DNA of 64,000 nt from Verrucomicrobiota bacterium (GTDB taxonomy: Bacteria; Verrucomicrobiota; Lentisphaeria; JABSQK01; JAJFLO01): NCBI GenBank assembly GCA_021772635.1, contig JAJFLP010000080.1:1-64000 (forward strand). Direction: 5' to 3'. Below are positions 44,543 to 55,411 of the stretch, piece by piece. Position numbers and translations under genes: made by a program. The notes beneath the pieces are model-generated. The model was not told the origin of the DNA and searched no databases. It saw only the letters and a list, made by a program, of their open reading frames with translations. Within the stretch, counting starts at the first letter, position 1. The number at the start of each line of letters is the position of its first letter.

Positions 44543-45703
44543 ATGCCTTCTATACATCGAATTTGGATCTTTAATCTTCTCACGGTATTTATTCTGGTTG
44601 CGAACGATTTGCACTCGACGCCGGCACAATCCGTGACTGTGACGGTCCGCTATGACGGGGATCCGTCAACACCAGTTATACACCAAATCGCGATAACTGA
44701 ATTCATATCCGATATGTGGCAAACAGCAAACCTTACCCACGATCTCCTTTCACTTAATATCTCAGCAACAGGCGATCTTGTCCTGACAAATTCCGCAATA
44801 GATCTCCGGGCAATCGACGATATCGTCATTAATGTCACCGGAAGTATCGATATCAACGCGACCACAATCACGATAAAAAGTAACCAGAGTGACGTAAAAT
44901 TGACTGCTACCGACGATATAACATTCAGCGGAGCTGGAGAATTATCTGCAGATAACGGCATGATCGTACTGACAACTTCCGGAGGGGCGAGGATTGACCT
45001 TGACCAGGTCCAGGTAAATGCGCGACAGGCTACCTTGGATACCGGAGCTGCCGCTGGAGGTTCGATAAACGTAAGTACGACAGGCGGAATTAGTGTCGGT
45101 ACAAGCGATATTGCTATTATAAATAACGGGAATATTTCTATTACTCCGGTAGGCAGCGGTACGTCTGGCAGTACGACCACCAACCCCGGCGGTTCTATCT
45201 CAATAGGACCTGGAATTACCTCTATCACCAGCGGGGGAATAACGTTAACAGGGAAGGCTGCGAATTCGGGAAATGACAATGGGATCGGTGGAACCCTTAC
45301 AATCACGACGGCAGCCGTAACCACGATACTCCAGGCAGGGGCTGTCACGATAGACAGTGATGGAGACCAGCTTGATGACGGTTGGGAATCAATCTTCTTT
45401 GACGACCTGGATCAAGATGCTGATGCGGATTTCGATGGAGACGGATTCAGTAATATGCAGGAGTTTAAACGCGGCCTTCATCCGAAGCAGTACGCGATTG
45501 AACTAAAGAAAGGGTGGAACCTCATCGCTGTGTCTCGAATTCCGAAAACTGGCAGCATATTGAGCGCATTGGCGCCACATATCCGAGGACGCCCATGGTG
45601 TTGGGATAACGGCGGGTTCGAGATCGTTGAAACAATTCTTCCGCTACGAGGGCATTGGGTATATTCGATGGACAACGTAAGCGTTGAGATAAGCTTGGAT
45701 TGA
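44543..45703 (+). CDS. Secreted beta-helix protein with Ca-binding type repeat
   Basis: 386 aa with signal peptide (MPSIHRIWIFNLLTVFILVA, cut near TPAQS). Residues about 60-280 are a string of short beta-strands of the filamentous-hemagglutinin style (GDLVLTNSAIDLRAIDDIVI, GNISITPVGSG). Then comes an Asp-rich thrombospondin-3-like stretch (DSDGDQLDDGWE, DADADFDGDGFSNMQEF) expected to bind calcium. The last about 65 residues form a small domain starting KKGWNLIAVSR with a later GHWVYS, seen at the C-terminus of many secreted bacterial proteins. Probably surface-exposed or extracellular. A long upstream extension of the frame (to 44423) is repeat sequence. Confidence 0.75.
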   Translation: MPSIHRIWIFNLLTVFILVANDLHSTPAQSVTVTVRYDGDPSTPVIHQIAITEFISDMWQTANLTHDLLSLNISATGDLVLTNSAIDLRAIDDIVINVTGSIDINATTITIKSNQSDVKLTATDDITFSGAGELSADNGMIVLTTSGGARIDLDQVQVNARQATLDTGAAAGGSINVSTTGGISVGTSDIAIINNGNISITPVGSGTSGSTTTNPGGSISIGPGITSITSGGITLTGKAANSGNDNGIGGTLTITTAAVTTILQAGAVTIDSDGDQLDDGWESIFFDDLDQDADADFDGDGFSNMQEFKRGLHPKQYAIELKKGWNLIAVSRIPKTGSILSALAPHIRGRPWCWDNGGFEIVETILPLRGHWVYSMDNVSVEISLD

Positions 45704-45809
45704 GATAAAGCTTAGGTGCTGGATCCTTCGCCCTCCCCTGCTCTACTGATCAACTCGAAGTTTCTTGGCGATTAGTTCTGCGTCGCTCAAATAACAGTTC
45801 GCCTGCAAT

Positions 45810-46781
45810 CTACAATTCGGGCGTGCCCGTGCACTCATAAACGAATCGTTTAATCCGGTCGAGATACTCCCTACCTCCTACAAGATACGTATCGTTGTGC
45901 CCCGCACGAGGAATGTCGTAGAACTCCTTCGGTTCCGCAGCCGCATCGAAAAGTTTGCGCCCGAGGCGATAAGGAACGACCTCGTCGAATTCGCTATGTA
46001 TAAAATATTTGGGCGCGCGAATTCCCGAAATTTTTCCGAGTGAGTCCATTTTTGTTTTGATCAGAAACCGTGGTATGTACGGCATGGTCGCTGCGGCCAT
46101 ATCACGGACGGATGTAAATGTGGATTCAACAATTAGGCCGGGCGCTTCCACTTTTGTCGCTAAATCGATTGCGAACACACCGCCAAGCGAAACTCCGTAG
46201 ATCACAATCTTGTCGGCGGAAATGCGTTTCTCACGTATCAGATAATCCCACGCCGCCAGAGTATCTGAGTACATCCCCACCTCAGAAGGGTTGCCATCAC
46301 TTTTTCCGTAGCCACGGTAATCGAAAACCAATATATTTACCGGCATCTGCGCGAACAAAAGTATCTTATCGTAGCGGCCTGCTATATTCCCGGCATTCCC
46401 GTGGCACCACAATACGACCGGCAGGTCGGGAATTGGTGTATGCTCAGTATTACGATAATGGGTAGGCCGGCAGAACCAACCATGTAGTTTCGTCCCGTCG
46501 GATGCATTGAACCAGCAATCATCAATCATCATCGATATTTCGTTATCGCCAGCGACATAGGAGGCTGCGTCCCAGTTGCCGTCGGGGTATTTCGAGGGAA
46601 AATAGATTAGGCTTTCTTCAAACAACATGACGTACCCGGATATGCCGATAAAAAACAGCGTGATCAGTCGTAAAATCGTCCATCCCCATCTCCTGCTATG
46701 TATCAGATTTCTAAATAACCATCGTGCCCGTCCCGGCGGTTCTGGAGCGGACATTGATAAATTGGGGGTTCCCGCTGTCAT
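45810..46781 (-). CDS. Membrane-anchored alpha/beta hydrolase (BEM46/ABHD13-like)
   Basis: 323 aa. One N-terminal membrane helix (about 35-55) is followed by an alpha/beta-hydrolase domain. The oxyanion region LWCHGNAGN, nucleophile elbow GVSLGG, acid in SEFDEVVPY and histidine in AGHNDTY give a complete catalytic triad. The fold would be on the cytoplasmic or periplasmic face depending on topology. Substrate unknown; relatives act on lipids or peptides. Divergent from the glycosyltransferase gene with only 45 bp between start codons, so the two share a control region. Confidence 0.88.
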   Translation of the reverse strand: MTAGTPNLSMSAPEPPGRARWLFRNLIHSRRWGWTILRLITLFFIGISGYVMLFEESLIYFPSKYPDGNWDAASYVAGDNEISMMIDDCWFNASDGTKLHGWFCRPTHYRNTEHTPIPDLPVVLWCHGNAGNIAGRYDKILLFAQMPVNILVFDYRGYGKSDGNPSEVGMYSDTLAAWDYLIREKRISADKIVIYGVSLGGVFAIDLATKVEAPGLIVESTFTSVRDMAAATMPYIPRFLIKTKMDSLGKISGIRAPKYFIHSEFDEVVPYRLGRKLFDAAAEPKEFYDIPRAGHNDTYLVGGREYLDRIKRFVYECTGTPEL

Positions 46782-46826
46782 CTTTCAATATATACCAACA
46801 ATCGCAGAGCCGAAATTCAGCCGAAC

Positions 46827-47897
46827 ATGAAAATCCTTCATATAAATGATCGTCTAAGTAACCGTGGCGGCGCCGATATTCATATGACTTCAATTATTCG
46901 GTGTCAAGCAACTGACCACAAGGTTCATCTAGCTGTCGGCCGAGATGATGGAAATATCAACCTTCCGTGCAATAAGATCGTGCTACCCGGATTAGACGAT
47001 CGATCCCGACGAACGCTGGATATGGATTCTTTTTTCGATGAAGTCAAACCGGATATTACCCACGTCCACAATGTTATGAACCCGATGGTAATCGAGTGGG
47101 CCGCCGGGAATCACAGCGTGATGACGATTCAGGATCACCGTTTATTCTGCCCGGGTCGTGGAAAATGGACGTTAGATGGACAATCTTGTAGTAGAAAGTT
47201 TGGTGTGGAAACCTGTGCAACCTGCTTTACCGACTTAGAGTATTTCACGGAAATATTAAAGCTTACGAACGAGCGTCTGAACGCAATTAGGAGCATGGAA
47301 CTCGTCGTTCTCTCTGATTATATGCGGACTGAACTCGAATCCGTCGGGATACGGGCAGAGAACATTAATGTAATCCCCCCGTTTGTGGCAGATTTTCCGG
47401 AACCCCAGGTAGCCGAAGGGTATCCGTGCATTCTGTTTTCCGGTCGCCTTGTTCGAGGGAAGGGAGTTTACGACGCGGTTGAAGCCTGGAGACAGTCAAG
47501 CATCGATTTGCCGCTAGTTTTCGCCGGGACAGGGTCCGAACGCGAGAACTTAGAGAATCTAGGCTTCACAGTCCTCGGATGGCTGCCGCGAAACAGGTTA
47601 ATGGCGTGGTACAGGAACGCGAAGGCACTTATCATGGCCCCGCGTTGGCAAGAACCGTTTGGTATCGCCGGATTGGAAGCGATGACCATTGGCGTGCCGG
47701 TCGTTAGTTGGGAATCTGGCGGAATATCCGAATGGCATCCCGGACCTTTAGCACCGTGGGGCAATATAGGAGAGTTGGCGCGAATCCTAAAAAACTATGA
47801 TAAAGTTAGTCGCAGTCCTATGAAATCGTGCGATCAGAATAACCTTATGAGCAGACTCTTCGACGTCTACGAATCGACGATCGAAGGCAATCACTAA
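46827..47897 (+). CDS. Glycosyltransferase family 4
   Basis: 356 aa of GT-B fold. The N-terminal half starts MKILHINDRLSNRGGADIHM, and the C-terminal half has ILFSGRLVRGKGVYDAVEAW and the nucleotide-sugar binding MAPRWQEPFGIAGLEAM followed by GVPVVSWESGG. The retaining-enzyme EX7E pattern fits EPFGIAGLE. Likely adds a sugar to a surface polysaccharide or lipid. The PhyH-like gene follows after 21 bp and is probably co-transcribed. Confidence 0.9.
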   Translation: MKILHINDRLSNRGGADIHMTSIIRCQATDHKVHLAVGRDDGNINLPCNKIVLPGLDDRSRRTLDMDSFFDEVKPDITHVHNVMNPMVIEWAAGNHSVMTIQDHRLFCPGRGKWTLDGQSCSRKFGVETCATCFTDLEYFTEILKLTNERLNAIRSMELVVLSDYMRTELESVGIRAENINVIPPFVADFPEPQVAEGYPCILFSGRLVRGKGVYDAVEAWRQSSIDLPLVFAGTGSERENLENLGFTVLGWLPRNRLMAWYRNAKALIMAPRWQEPFGIAGLEAMTIGVPVVSWESGGISEWHPGPLAPWGNIGELARILKNYDKVSRSPMKSCDQNNLMSRLFDVYESTIEGNH

Positions 47898-47918
47898 AAA
47901 ATAAATACCTAGGGCGCT

Positions 47919-48701
47919 ATGGTTAATCTAACACCTGAACAAATCAACGACTTTTACGATATCGGGTTTCTCGTTGTTCCAAGTGTATTCGGCACAGCCG
48001 AACTGACTTTGATCACGGATGCGCTGAGTAGACTTGAGAAAGAAGCGAAGTCACTCGATGGCATGGTTGTTCATCGGGGAAGTCAGTTCGTAGTCGAGCA
48101 GAAAGTGTACGAAGGCGGTACGCGAGCGCAAATCAAGCGGGTCGTATGGTGCGGTGCGATAGAACCGGGACTGCTTGAATTAGGGGAGGATGCGCGAATT
48201 ACACGAATGGCGGGACAGATAATGGGTTGCCACCAGGTGAATCACTTAATAAACCAAGTTCACTTCAAACTCCCGCATGACGATGTTTTCTTTCCGTTCC
48301 ATCAAGACAGTCTGCATCGGGGTTACGGCACCCCGAACTGGCGGGATGTTAATGGCCGAGGCAGCTATGTCCAGGTGGTAATGGCGATTGATCCGGTCAC
48401 GATCGAGAATGGTCCGATGCTCTTCATCCCGGGGAGCGGTAGAAACGGACACCTGAGTCTGCCGTATGATGAGGAAGTACAGACCGTTTCTGAACATTTC
48501 GACCCGGACACAGCTATTGCGGTCCCGATGAACCCTGGGGATGTCGCGGTGTTCGGACCGTACGTAATCCATGGAAGCTTACCGAATACGTCGGATGATC
48601 GGCGGCGTGTATTTATAAATGGGTTTGCGTATCCGGGTGCGAATTCGCGGAAATACCCGGGAGAAGGCAGCGGGGTACTTATTAACATTCCAGAGCGTTA
48701 A
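47919..48701 (+). CDS. Phytanoyl-CoA dioxygenase (PhyH)-family protein
   Basis: 260-aa Fe(II)/2-oxoglutarate oxygenase. The jelly-roll core has HQD (in FPFHQDSLHRG) and a distal His (VIHGSLPN) as the iron facial triad, followed by an Arg (RRRVFINGF) suited to bind 2-oxoglutarate. PhyH relatives hydroxylate small molecules or lipids. Pairing with a GT4 gene suggests modification of a glycan or secondary metabolite, but the substrate is unknown. AT-rich spacer, no strong ribosome binding site. Confidence 0.87.
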   Translation: MVNLTPEQINDFYDIGFLVVPSVFGTAELTLITDALSRLEKEAKSLDGMVVHRGSQFVVEQKVYEGGTRAQIKRVVWCGAIEPGLLELGEDARITRMAGQIMGCHQVNHLINQVHFKLPHDDVFFPFHQDSLHRGYGTPNWRDVNGRGSYVQVVMAIDPVTIENGPMLFIPGSGRNGHLSLPYDEEVQTVSEHFDPDTAIAVPMNPGDVAVFGPYVIHGSLPNTSDDRRRVFINGFAYPGANSRKYPGEGSGVLINIPER

Positions 48702-49060
48702 CTAAATCTATATGACGTCCGTGCTGTCCGGCAATCAGGCAGTCACAAGTTTCTCTGTAACACTACGTTTAGCCTTGGTATTAAAACAGCTGTACGGATC
48801 TGTCATGCTAAACATCCCGTATCGACGTCCCGGGTACTAAACCAGGGGCCGCGCTCGTGCGGGGGGATCCCGACTCGTGGAGGTCGGGAAATCGGGAGTA
48901 AAAAACAGGCCGTCCAATCTTTGGTCCGTCTGGACAAACTCTCCGCGCTACGGAGAGGGACAATCTTACACGAGTTTTCGAAGTAGCAGAGGGGAAACTT
49001 AGAAGATTAGCCGTTGAATTTCCTGCCTGGTGCCGACAACTGACGCAAGTACAGCAGGCG
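48702..49060. other. Repeat-rich gap
   Basis: No gene. Contains a 7-bp hairpin (TCCCGAC 48868-48874 with GTCGGGA 48883-48889) and a degenerate forward mosaic element at about 48908-48990 (GGTCCGTCTGGACAAACTCT, CCGCGCTACGGAGAG). Confidence 0.55.
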
Positions 49061-49486
49061 TTATAGAACCTGCAGTAATTCGACCTTAAAAATCAGCGCG
49101 GCGCAAGGTGGTATTGTTGGCGGAGAGCCTTTCTCGCCGTAAGCAAGATTGTACGGGATATAGAGTTCGTGCTTCGCACCTTCCTGCATCAACTGTAAGC
49201 CCTCGGTCCAACCAGCGATTACGCCATTAAGCGGAAATTCGATCGGTTCACCGCGTTTATACGAACTGTCGAAAACGGTACCGTCTATCAAGCGCCCTTC
49301 GTAGTGAACCCGCACCCCGCTATCCGCATCGGGTGTCGCTCCCGCTCCCGATTCAATCACCTTATACTGCAAACCGCTGTCAGTGGAGATTACACCGCTA
49401 TTCACGGCGTTGTCGTTTAAGAAACTTTCGCCGTTTTCTCTTGCTGAGGAAGACCCGCCAAAGAACTTAGAAAACACTGATAACAT
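49061..49486 (-). CDS. FKBP-type peptidyl-prolyl isomerase
   Basis: 141 aa. A short N-terminal segment with [20 protein letters not shown] is the Mip/FkpA-type lead-in, followed by one complete FKBP domain: [32 protein letters not shown] and [11 protein letters not shown]. The FK506-site aromatics (Y, F, W, Y) are kept. No signal peptide is evident, so it may be cytoplasmic. AGGAG lies about 11 nt before the ATG. It catalyses proline isomerisation in protein folding. Confidence 0.92.
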   Translation of the reverse strand: MLSVFSKFFGGSSSARENGESFLNDNAVNSGVISTDSGLQYKVIESGAGATPDADSGVRVHYEGRLIDGTVFDSSYKRGEPIEFPLNGVIAGWTEGLQLMQEGAKHELYIPYNLAYGEKGSPPTIPPCAALIFKVELLQVL

Positions 49487-49539
49487 TACGATTGATTTCT
49501 CCTCGCGTCCTTGCAGAATGGTTGTCGGCAGAGCGCCAA

Positions 49540-51852
49540 CTAATAGACGTGCGTGCTTTCTTCTTCCTTCACCGGATGCTTCAGATGATCGGAATCCATT
49601 TCCACAAGTAAACGAGAGTCCCCGACTTCAACGGCTTTCGCCTCGACGATGAACGTAATGACTTCATGTGGTTGTAATACTGGATAGTTATTGAAAGTTA
49701 CGGTGCGCCCATTGATCTGTGACTTAGTTGCGCCGGACGTCTTGACTGGTGTGACTTCTGCTGGAAACCGCGCAACGATGCTAATATCCTTGTCAATCGC
49801 AGTACCTTGGTTTGTCACGCGAATTTCGTAGGTCGTCAACTCACCAATCTGCAACGGATCATTTGTATCAATAACCTCGAGGAGAAGGGCGGGATATCCC
49901 TTCCAGGTTGTACAGCTATTGCTCTCTGCGGTGAGGCCATCTGCAGTAGTGACGCTTACTTTATTACACCCCTCTCCGGCAATACTCGAGGTCAAAACAA
50001 CCGATAACCTGACCTGTCGCCCCGGTTCAAGCGTTGCCAGTCTCCACATTGCCTGCCCCCCCTGAATCTGGGCGTGTTTCGCTGATACGATAGTAGTATT
50101 GACCGGCGCGGTATCGACGATCTGTACATCCGTCAAAGGTGCGTCTCCGGGATTGGCCACGATAATCGCATACTCGGCATTTCTGGATAAATATTGTAAT
50201 TCCGGTCCGGTCTTGCGAACCGCTATCTCATAGCGTTCAACCTTTGTGCACGCGCTGCTTTCGACTTGCGCGGCATTATCACTGGACGCAGTCACATTAT
50301 TACAAAACTTCCCGAAGCCGTCAACTTTAAGATGAATATCAATCACCTGTTCATCGCCGGGGTCTAAATCACCCACATCGTAGACCAATGATTTTTTACC
50401 GCTTTCATGTGTCAGCCCGTCAGGAACCGTGTCGATTACCTTGACATTGCTGGCCACCGCATTTCCAATATTTGCTACGACCATTCGATACGTAACAGCT
50501 TCATTGAGCGTTGCATTATCAGGCCCAGTCTTGTTTATTGTGAGCTCCGGGCTACCGATTACCGTTGTCACGCATCCAATTGGGATCGCAGCGTATGTTG
50601 CGCAACTTTTTAATTCGCCCTGTGCTCCAGCCCTTAATGTCACGGCTATTTCACGGGTGTCACCTTCCGCCAGCCGGTCGAAAGCCCATGATAACCTGTT
50701 GCCATTAACACTGGCAGGAGGATCACTCTTGACAAATGAAACCCCGTTGGGTATAACCTCGTTAACTTTCGCATCCTGTACATCCGTAAGCGCAGTCACA
50801 TATATCATAAGCTGATACTCTTCACGAAACGAAACTTTCTCGGGTGCCTGTTTGAAAATCTCAAGGTTTCGTGATTCACTGACGCATTCGTTAAAAACCG
50901 TTGATATCGGCGCCGCGACTTTAACTTTCTTCACCGCTTTTACAGTGACAGGCTCAAAAAATAATTTCAACGGGTTCCCGTAGCCGTCAGTGAAGTAGAA
51001 CCCAGCGTTTGCATACCGCTGGCGTCCCTTTATAATCTCGTACTGTAAGGTGTACGGGATCTCCGAAGGCACCAAGTCAACTTTGTTTTTACGCCAACGA
51101 TCGCCGGATGCCCGAAGTTTATAGCGCGCGACGTCGGAGGTCAGGAATGGTTTTCCACCGCGATCCATGTCGTAATTATGTTCAATGACTCGATGCACAT
51201 TAGCGGGTACTTCAAGTGAAAACGACATTGTCGAGCCCTGACGCTCATTCAATCGAACAGTGGTGTTGTAGCTAAAAACTGCGGCCGATCGCGGAGCCAC
51301 AGCCGTTCGAAACGAATTTCCTAATGACCCCGCTGTTGCAAGAACTTCCAGTTTGAAATATACATAGTCTCCGACGGCCTCGCCCTGATCCAAGCGAAAC
51401 GGCCCCAATTTAATCCACTCATCCGGATACTCAACGGAATACTCCTTACTCGTCAGGACCGTCCCCGGCTGATCAATAGCCGGAACGATACTCTGGGACG
51501 CTGGATCCGAAAGTGCCCCTGCCCCGCCGTACACTGTATAGCGGGTCTGAGATCGGCTCATTGTAAAGTCGTCGCTTCTATCCATTCTACCTCCGACACC
51601 CGGATCATAGACGTAGATCGAAACATTCTCCACGGCGCTCCTGCGGAATCGGTAGAACAGGATCTGACTTCCGTCGTCACGCCCATCTCGACGCTTCGCT
51701 CCCGGACCGAATACATAGAAGTAATCGAGATTATTGTAATCTCCGGGGATAACCTTTGCGTTGCCGATCTCCGCTTGAGCTCGCGTGTCCAAGGGCAACA
51801 AATAAATGGATACCAGAAACATCAGTAATATTTTCGCTGTCGTGCGTTTCAC
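49540..51852 (-). CDS. Large exported DUF11-repeat protein
   Basis: About 770 aa. I take the GTG at 51852, which has AGGAG 7 nt upstream and begins a perfect signal peptide ([20 protein letters not shown], cut after RAQA). The ATG at 51885 inside the upstream gene lacks this. Residues about 25-330 are a beta-rich unrecognised domain ([20 protein letters not shown]). The rest is four DUF11 domains, recognisable by units such as [19 protein letters not shown] and [23 protein letters not shown]11 proteins are surface or matrix proteins. Ends in EEESTHVY, exactly like the upstream paralogue. Many Cys at domain borders suggest disulphides. Confidence 0.85.
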   Translation of the reverse strand: MKRTTAKILLMFLVSIYLLPLDTRAQAEIGNAKVIPGDYNNLDYFYVFGPGAKRRDGRDDGSQILFYRFRRSAVENVSIYVYDPGVGGRMDRSDDFTMSRSQTRYTVYGGAGALSDPASQSIVPAIDQPGTVLTSKEYSVEYPDEWIKLGPFRLDQGEAVGDYVYFKLEVLATAGSLGNSFRTAVAPRSAAVFSYNTTVRLNERQGSTMSFSLEVPANVHRVIEHNYDMDRGGKPFLTSDVARYKLRASGDRWRKNKVDLVPSEIPYTLQYEIIKGRQRYANAGFYFTDGYGNPLKLFFEPVTVKAVKKVKVAAPISTVFNECVSESRNLEIFKQAPEKVSFREEYQLMIYVTALTDVQDAKVNEVIPNGVSFVKSDPPASVNGNRLSWAFDRLAEGDTREIAVTLRAGAQGELKSCATYAAIPIGCVTTVIGSPELTINKTGPDNATLNEAVTYRMVVANIGNAVASNVKVIDTVPDGLTHESGKKSLVYDVGDLDPGDEQVIDIHLKVDGFGKFCNNVTASSDNAAQVESSACTKVERYEIAVRKTGPELQYLSRNAEYAIIVANPGDAPLTDVQIVDTAPVNTTIVSAKHAQIQGGQAMWRLATLEPGRQVRLSVVLTSSIAGEGCNKVSVTTADGLTAESNSCTTWKGYPALLLEVIDTNDPLQIGELTTYEIRVTNQGTAIDKDISIVARFPAEVTPVKTSGATKSQINGRTVTFNNYPVLQPHEVITFIVEAKAVEVGDSRLLVEMDSDHLKHPVKEEESTHVY

Positions 51853-51874
51853 CGTGTTCACTCCTGGGTTTATT

Positions 51875-53335
51875 CTAGTAGACATGAGTACTCTCTTCTT
51901 CTTTCACGGGTTTCCCAAGGAGATCTGAATACATCTCCACAATTAATCTTGAGTCTCCGATTGATTTTGCGGCAGCCTCAATTGAGAACTCGATCGTCTC
52001 TTTCGGCTCCAATACAGGATAATCGGAAAATGTCACGATCCCGCCTTCGACCCGCGCCTGAGTAGATCCGGTCGCCAAGGTCGGCGCCACTTCTTTCGGA
52101 AATCGGGCAATCACTCTGACGTTGGTGTCACTGGCGGTCCCTTGATTCGTTATCCGTATCTGGTAGTTCGTTTCCTCGCCAACCTGTAAGGGATCAACCG
52201 TATCAACAACTTCCAGCAGTAATGCCGGATAGCCTTTCCAAATTGTACATACAGTACTTTCTCCAGCCAACCCCTGATCGGTAGTAACCCTTACTTCATT
52301 GCAGTACTCTCCGGCTTCAGTTGCAGTCAGAGTCACCGTAAATTTCTTTGATTCGCTCGGTTTAATCTTGTCTACCGTCCACGTCGCGGAGCCACCGTCG
52401 GTATAACCATCCTGCGCTGTCACAATCGTTGTTTTGTACGGTGCCTGGTCAGTCACTACTACGTTCGTGAGAGCGACGTCGCCGGTATTCGTAACTTGAA
52501 TCGTGTATTTTGCATTCTTCTTAAGGTATTGCGTTTTAGGTCCAACTTTTGTCACTTGGATTGATGGCTTGACCACGACCGTGCACGCCTCGGCACTAAC
52601 GCTCTCGGTGTTATCCGAAGACGCCGTAGCCTTGTTGCAAAATCTTCCGCGTTCGTTGGCGGTAACATAGACGGTTAAGTCATAGGATTCATCCGGCGCT
52701 AAGTCGCCGACAGCCTCGGTAATAACTGATTGACCAGTATCATGGCTAAGCCCGCTGGGAATATTATCCGTAAGCACAACCTTTCTTGCGACGGCTGTTC
52801 CGGTGTTGGTTACCGTGACATCGTAGACAACCTCTTCGCCGTGCGTGACCCGGTCAGGGCCGGACTTGGTAATACTCAGTTGAGCTTTCCCGACGAGTGT
52901 TGTAACGCAACAAACCGGCTCCGCGGTAATGGTTGCGCATCCGCTTAAATCGCCCTGACGATCAGCGCGCAGCCAAACTGTTATGGTCTTTTCGGCGTCA
53001 GCCGCTAATTGGGGAAAACTCCAGCTCAACTTACTACCTGATACTTGCGCTGCTGGTTCACTTTTAACGTACGATGCACCGGCCGGGACCATATCGTTTA
53101 CCACGACATTGGCGATTGCGGATAGTGCAGTGACTGTCAGAGTATAGCTGAAGGTCTCTTTCAAACTCGCTTTCGTTGGCGCTGTTTTCAGCAGCATGAC
53201 CGGCCCGGAATCGACGAGATACGAGCTCTGGTCGTGGGATGACATGTCCGCCGCTGAGGCTGAGCCCATCTGCACTCCGGCAGAAGTGATACAAATGAAC
53301 AATACTGCAAACGATCTTACTAACAACGAATTCAT
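51875..53335 (-). CDS. Exported DUF11-repeat protein (paralogue)
   Basis: 486 aa with signal peptide (MNSLLVRSFAVLFICITSAG) and excellent ribosome binding site GGGAGG 7 nt before the ATG. Four DUF11 units follow, for example LLKTAPTKASLKETFSY, LSITKSGPDRVTHGEEV, IQVTKVGPKTQYLKKNA and LLEVVDTVDPLQVGEET. The domain order and the C-terminal EEESTHVY match the second half of the gene at 49540, so the pair arose by duplication, with the downstream copy gaining an extra N-terminal domain. The two form an operon with a 22-bp gap. Confidence 0.87.
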   Translation of the reverse strand: MNSLLVRSFAVLFICITSAGVQMGSASAADMSSHDQSSYLVDSGPVMLLKTAPTKASLKETFSYTLTVTALSAIANVVVNDMVPAGASYVKSEPAAQVSGSKLSWSFPQLAADAEKTITVWLRADRQGDLSGCATITAEPVCCVTTLVGKAQLSITKSGPDRVTHGEEVVYDVTVTNTGTAVARKVVLTDNIPSGLSHDTGQSVITEAVGDLAPDESYDLTVYVTANERGRFCNKATASSDNTESVSAEACTVVVKPSIQVTKVGPKTQYLKKNAKYTIQVTNTGDVALTNVVVTDQAPYKTTIVTAQDGYTDGGSATWTVDKIKPSESKKFTVTLTATEAGEYCNEVRVTTDQGLAGESTVCTIWKGYPALLLEVVDTVDPLQVGEETNYQIRITNQGTASDTNVRVIARFPKEVAPTLATGSTQARVEGGIVTFSDYPVLEPKETIEFSIEAAAKSIGDSRLIVEMYSDLLGKPVKEEESTHVY

Positions 53336-53845
53336 TACCGAACCTCCCGATTGACTTGTTTTAATGAGGCGTGCGCCGCCCGTTCTTGAATTGAATTTCC
53401 GTCCAATTTAGCAACCAATGCAACGATTGCAACAGCTCGCCAGAATTTTTGAAACCTGAAACTGGTTGAAAAATACTGAATCTACTGATCCGCGCAAAGA
53501 CATGATAGCGGTTGCTGATACGTCACTGCCGATAATACGATCTCCAACGCGAAGTCGAGAATCGAACCAAACTGCAATCGAGCCAATTGACCGATATTTC
53601 AGATGGATTCTCCCGGCGATGTCGGAGCCTGTTTAGGTGAGACAGACGATTCGGATCGCTCGGGCGGAGACGACTTACAATCGGACACGTAAGGGAATCC
53701 GAAATACACGTCGAAAACTCGGCAGTTGCTGGTATATATTGATCTACGCTTAGGTTGTCAACAGACCTCCTATTACGGAGTACGAAGACTTATGATACTC
53801 CAAAGCCACAGAAAATCAGATCATTAGAAATAAATCAAGGAAGTT
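53336..53845. other. Divergent intergenic gap with a degenerate mosaic repeat
   Basis: No gene is supported. A worn forward mosaic element lies at about 53651-53738 (CGCTCGGGCGGAGACGACTT, ATCCGAAATACACGTCGAAA, ending GGTATATA). AAGGAAG just before 53846 is the symporter ribosome binding site. Confidence 0.5.
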
Positions 53846-55411
53846 ATGGATACGGGCACTGGAATTACCAATTTGGACTGGATGGTTCTATTCTTGTATG
53901 CCGCATTCGTCGTTTACGTCGGGGTTAAGGCTGGGCGCAACGAGAAAACTACCGACGACTACTTTCTCGGCGGCCGGCAAATGCCGTGGTGGGCAGTGAT
54001 GATTTCGATCTACGCAACCTCGTTATCAGCGTTGACCTTTATAGGCGTGCCCGGTGCGGCCTACGGCGGCGACTTTCGCTATCTGCAATTAGGACTCGGA
54101 GACTTGGTCGGGCGTTTGTTGATCGCGTTTCTACTCCTGTCCGCCTATTACAAGACCCGTGTTGCCACTGTATATGAGTTCCTCGGGCAACGTTTCGGAC
54201 CGCGGACTCGCGATGCGGGAAGCGGATTTTTTATTGTCACCCGCTTACTCGCAAGCGGCGTTAGGCTGGCCGGCTGCGCGATCGCATTGTCCGTCGTCTT
54301 TAAGATTCCTGTAAACGGCGCCATCATCATAACCACGCTTATCGCTGTAGCGTATACGATGGTCGGCGGGATAAAAGCTGTAATTTGGACCGATACCTTG
54401 CAATTCTTCCTCTTCATTGGTGCCGCAGTGATCGCAATCGGTGCAGTGATCGTTGCACTGCCGGAAGGTTGGAGCGATTTTGTCCGGATTGGCCTGGAAC
54501 ATGAAAAGTTCAAGGTCTTTCATATATCTTTCACACCTGGAACGCCTGACTATTGGCTCGACTTAAGCAGTTCGGAGTCCCTGATCGCGGGAATGTTGTT
54601 CGGGTGTTTAAGTACTCTGGCTGCGCTGGGGACCGACCAGGATCTGGTTCAGCGAATGTTAACCTGTAAAGATGTAAGAGATAGTCAGAAAGCCCTGATC
54701 CTGACGGCGATATTGAATTTTCCTGTTACCCTGCTTTTCTTAACTGTCGGAGCCGCATTATTCGTCTACTTCCAGGCGTTTCCAGACCCTGTCGTCGCAC
54801 AACTTGTCCATGATAGACAGGCCGATCGAATATTCCCATACTTCATAAAAACAATTCTAGCCCCCGGATTCCGGGGATTGCTAATCGCAGGGCTATTGGC
54901 CGCGGCAATGTCATCGCTCGACTCTGCGCTAAACGCACTGTCCGCGTCGGCTTACCTCGACATATTTCAACGGCATATCCGGTCCGCGAAAAACGATAGA
55001 GATGCTGTGAAGATCTCCCGTCGGTTCGTTGTCATTTTCGCGATATTACTCGCCGGAATCGCGATAATATTCGCTCGAACTGACTCTATACTCTGGCTTG
55101 GATTCAGGATAGTCGGATACACTTATGGCGCGATGCTTGGCATAGTGTTGCTCGCAGTCATTACGAAAAGACGTGGACGAGACGTCGTTAACGTAATAGC
55201 AATGGTAAGCAGCGTAATAATTGTGATTGTATTGACTTCTCAATCTCCTGGCCTTTTATGTGAAACCAGAGATCTAATTCTGCAGCCTCTCGGTATTACA
55301 AAAATCGCGTGGCCCTGGGCAATAGCAATCGGCACGATTTGGACGTTTACTTTCGCTGCTTTATTTCCAACTCAAGGTCCGGAAACACGGGATTCAGACA
55401 ATCCTGGTTAA
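53846..55411 (+). CDS. Sodium:solute symporter (SSS family)
   Basis: 521-aa transporter with about 13-14 membrane helices. The SSS start is typical: helix 1, then KTTDDYFLGGRQMPWW and the helix 2 motif SIYATSLSALTFIGVPGAAY; later GLLIAGLLAAAMSSLDSALN with the Ser pair that binds sodium in helix 8. It drives uptake of a solute (sugar, amino acid, vitamin or similar) with Na+. AAGGAAG lies close before the ATG. Substrate not deducible. Confidence 0.92.
   Translation: MDTGTGITNLDWMVLFLYAAFVVYVGVKAGRNEKTTDDYFLGGRQMPWWAVMISIYATSLSALTFIGVPGAAYGGDFRYLQLGLGDLVGRLLIAFLLLSAYYKTRVATVYEFLGQRFGPRTRDAGSGFFIVTRLLASGVRLAGCAIALSVVFKIPVNGAIIITTLIAVAYTMVGGIKAVIWTDTLQFFLFIGAAVIAIGAVIVALPEGWSDFVRIGLEHEKFKVFHISFTPGTPDYWLDLSSSESLIAGMLFGCLSTLAALGTDQDLVQRMLTCKDVRDSQKALILTAILNFPVTLLFLTVGAALFVYFQAFPDPVVAQLVHDRQADRIFPYFIKTILAPGFRGLLIAGLLAAAMSSLDSALNALSASAYLDIFQRHIRSAKNDRDAVKISRRFVVIFAILLAGIAIIFARTDSILWLGFRIVGYTYGAMLGIVLLAVITKRRGRDVVNVIAMVSSVIIVIVLTSQSPGLLCETRDLILQPLGITKIAWPWAIAIGTIWTFTFAALFPTQGPETRDSDNPG

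Noticed and set aside
44650-45348. 232-aa minus-strand open frame
   Set aside because: A shadow of the beta-helix repeat gene on the other strand.
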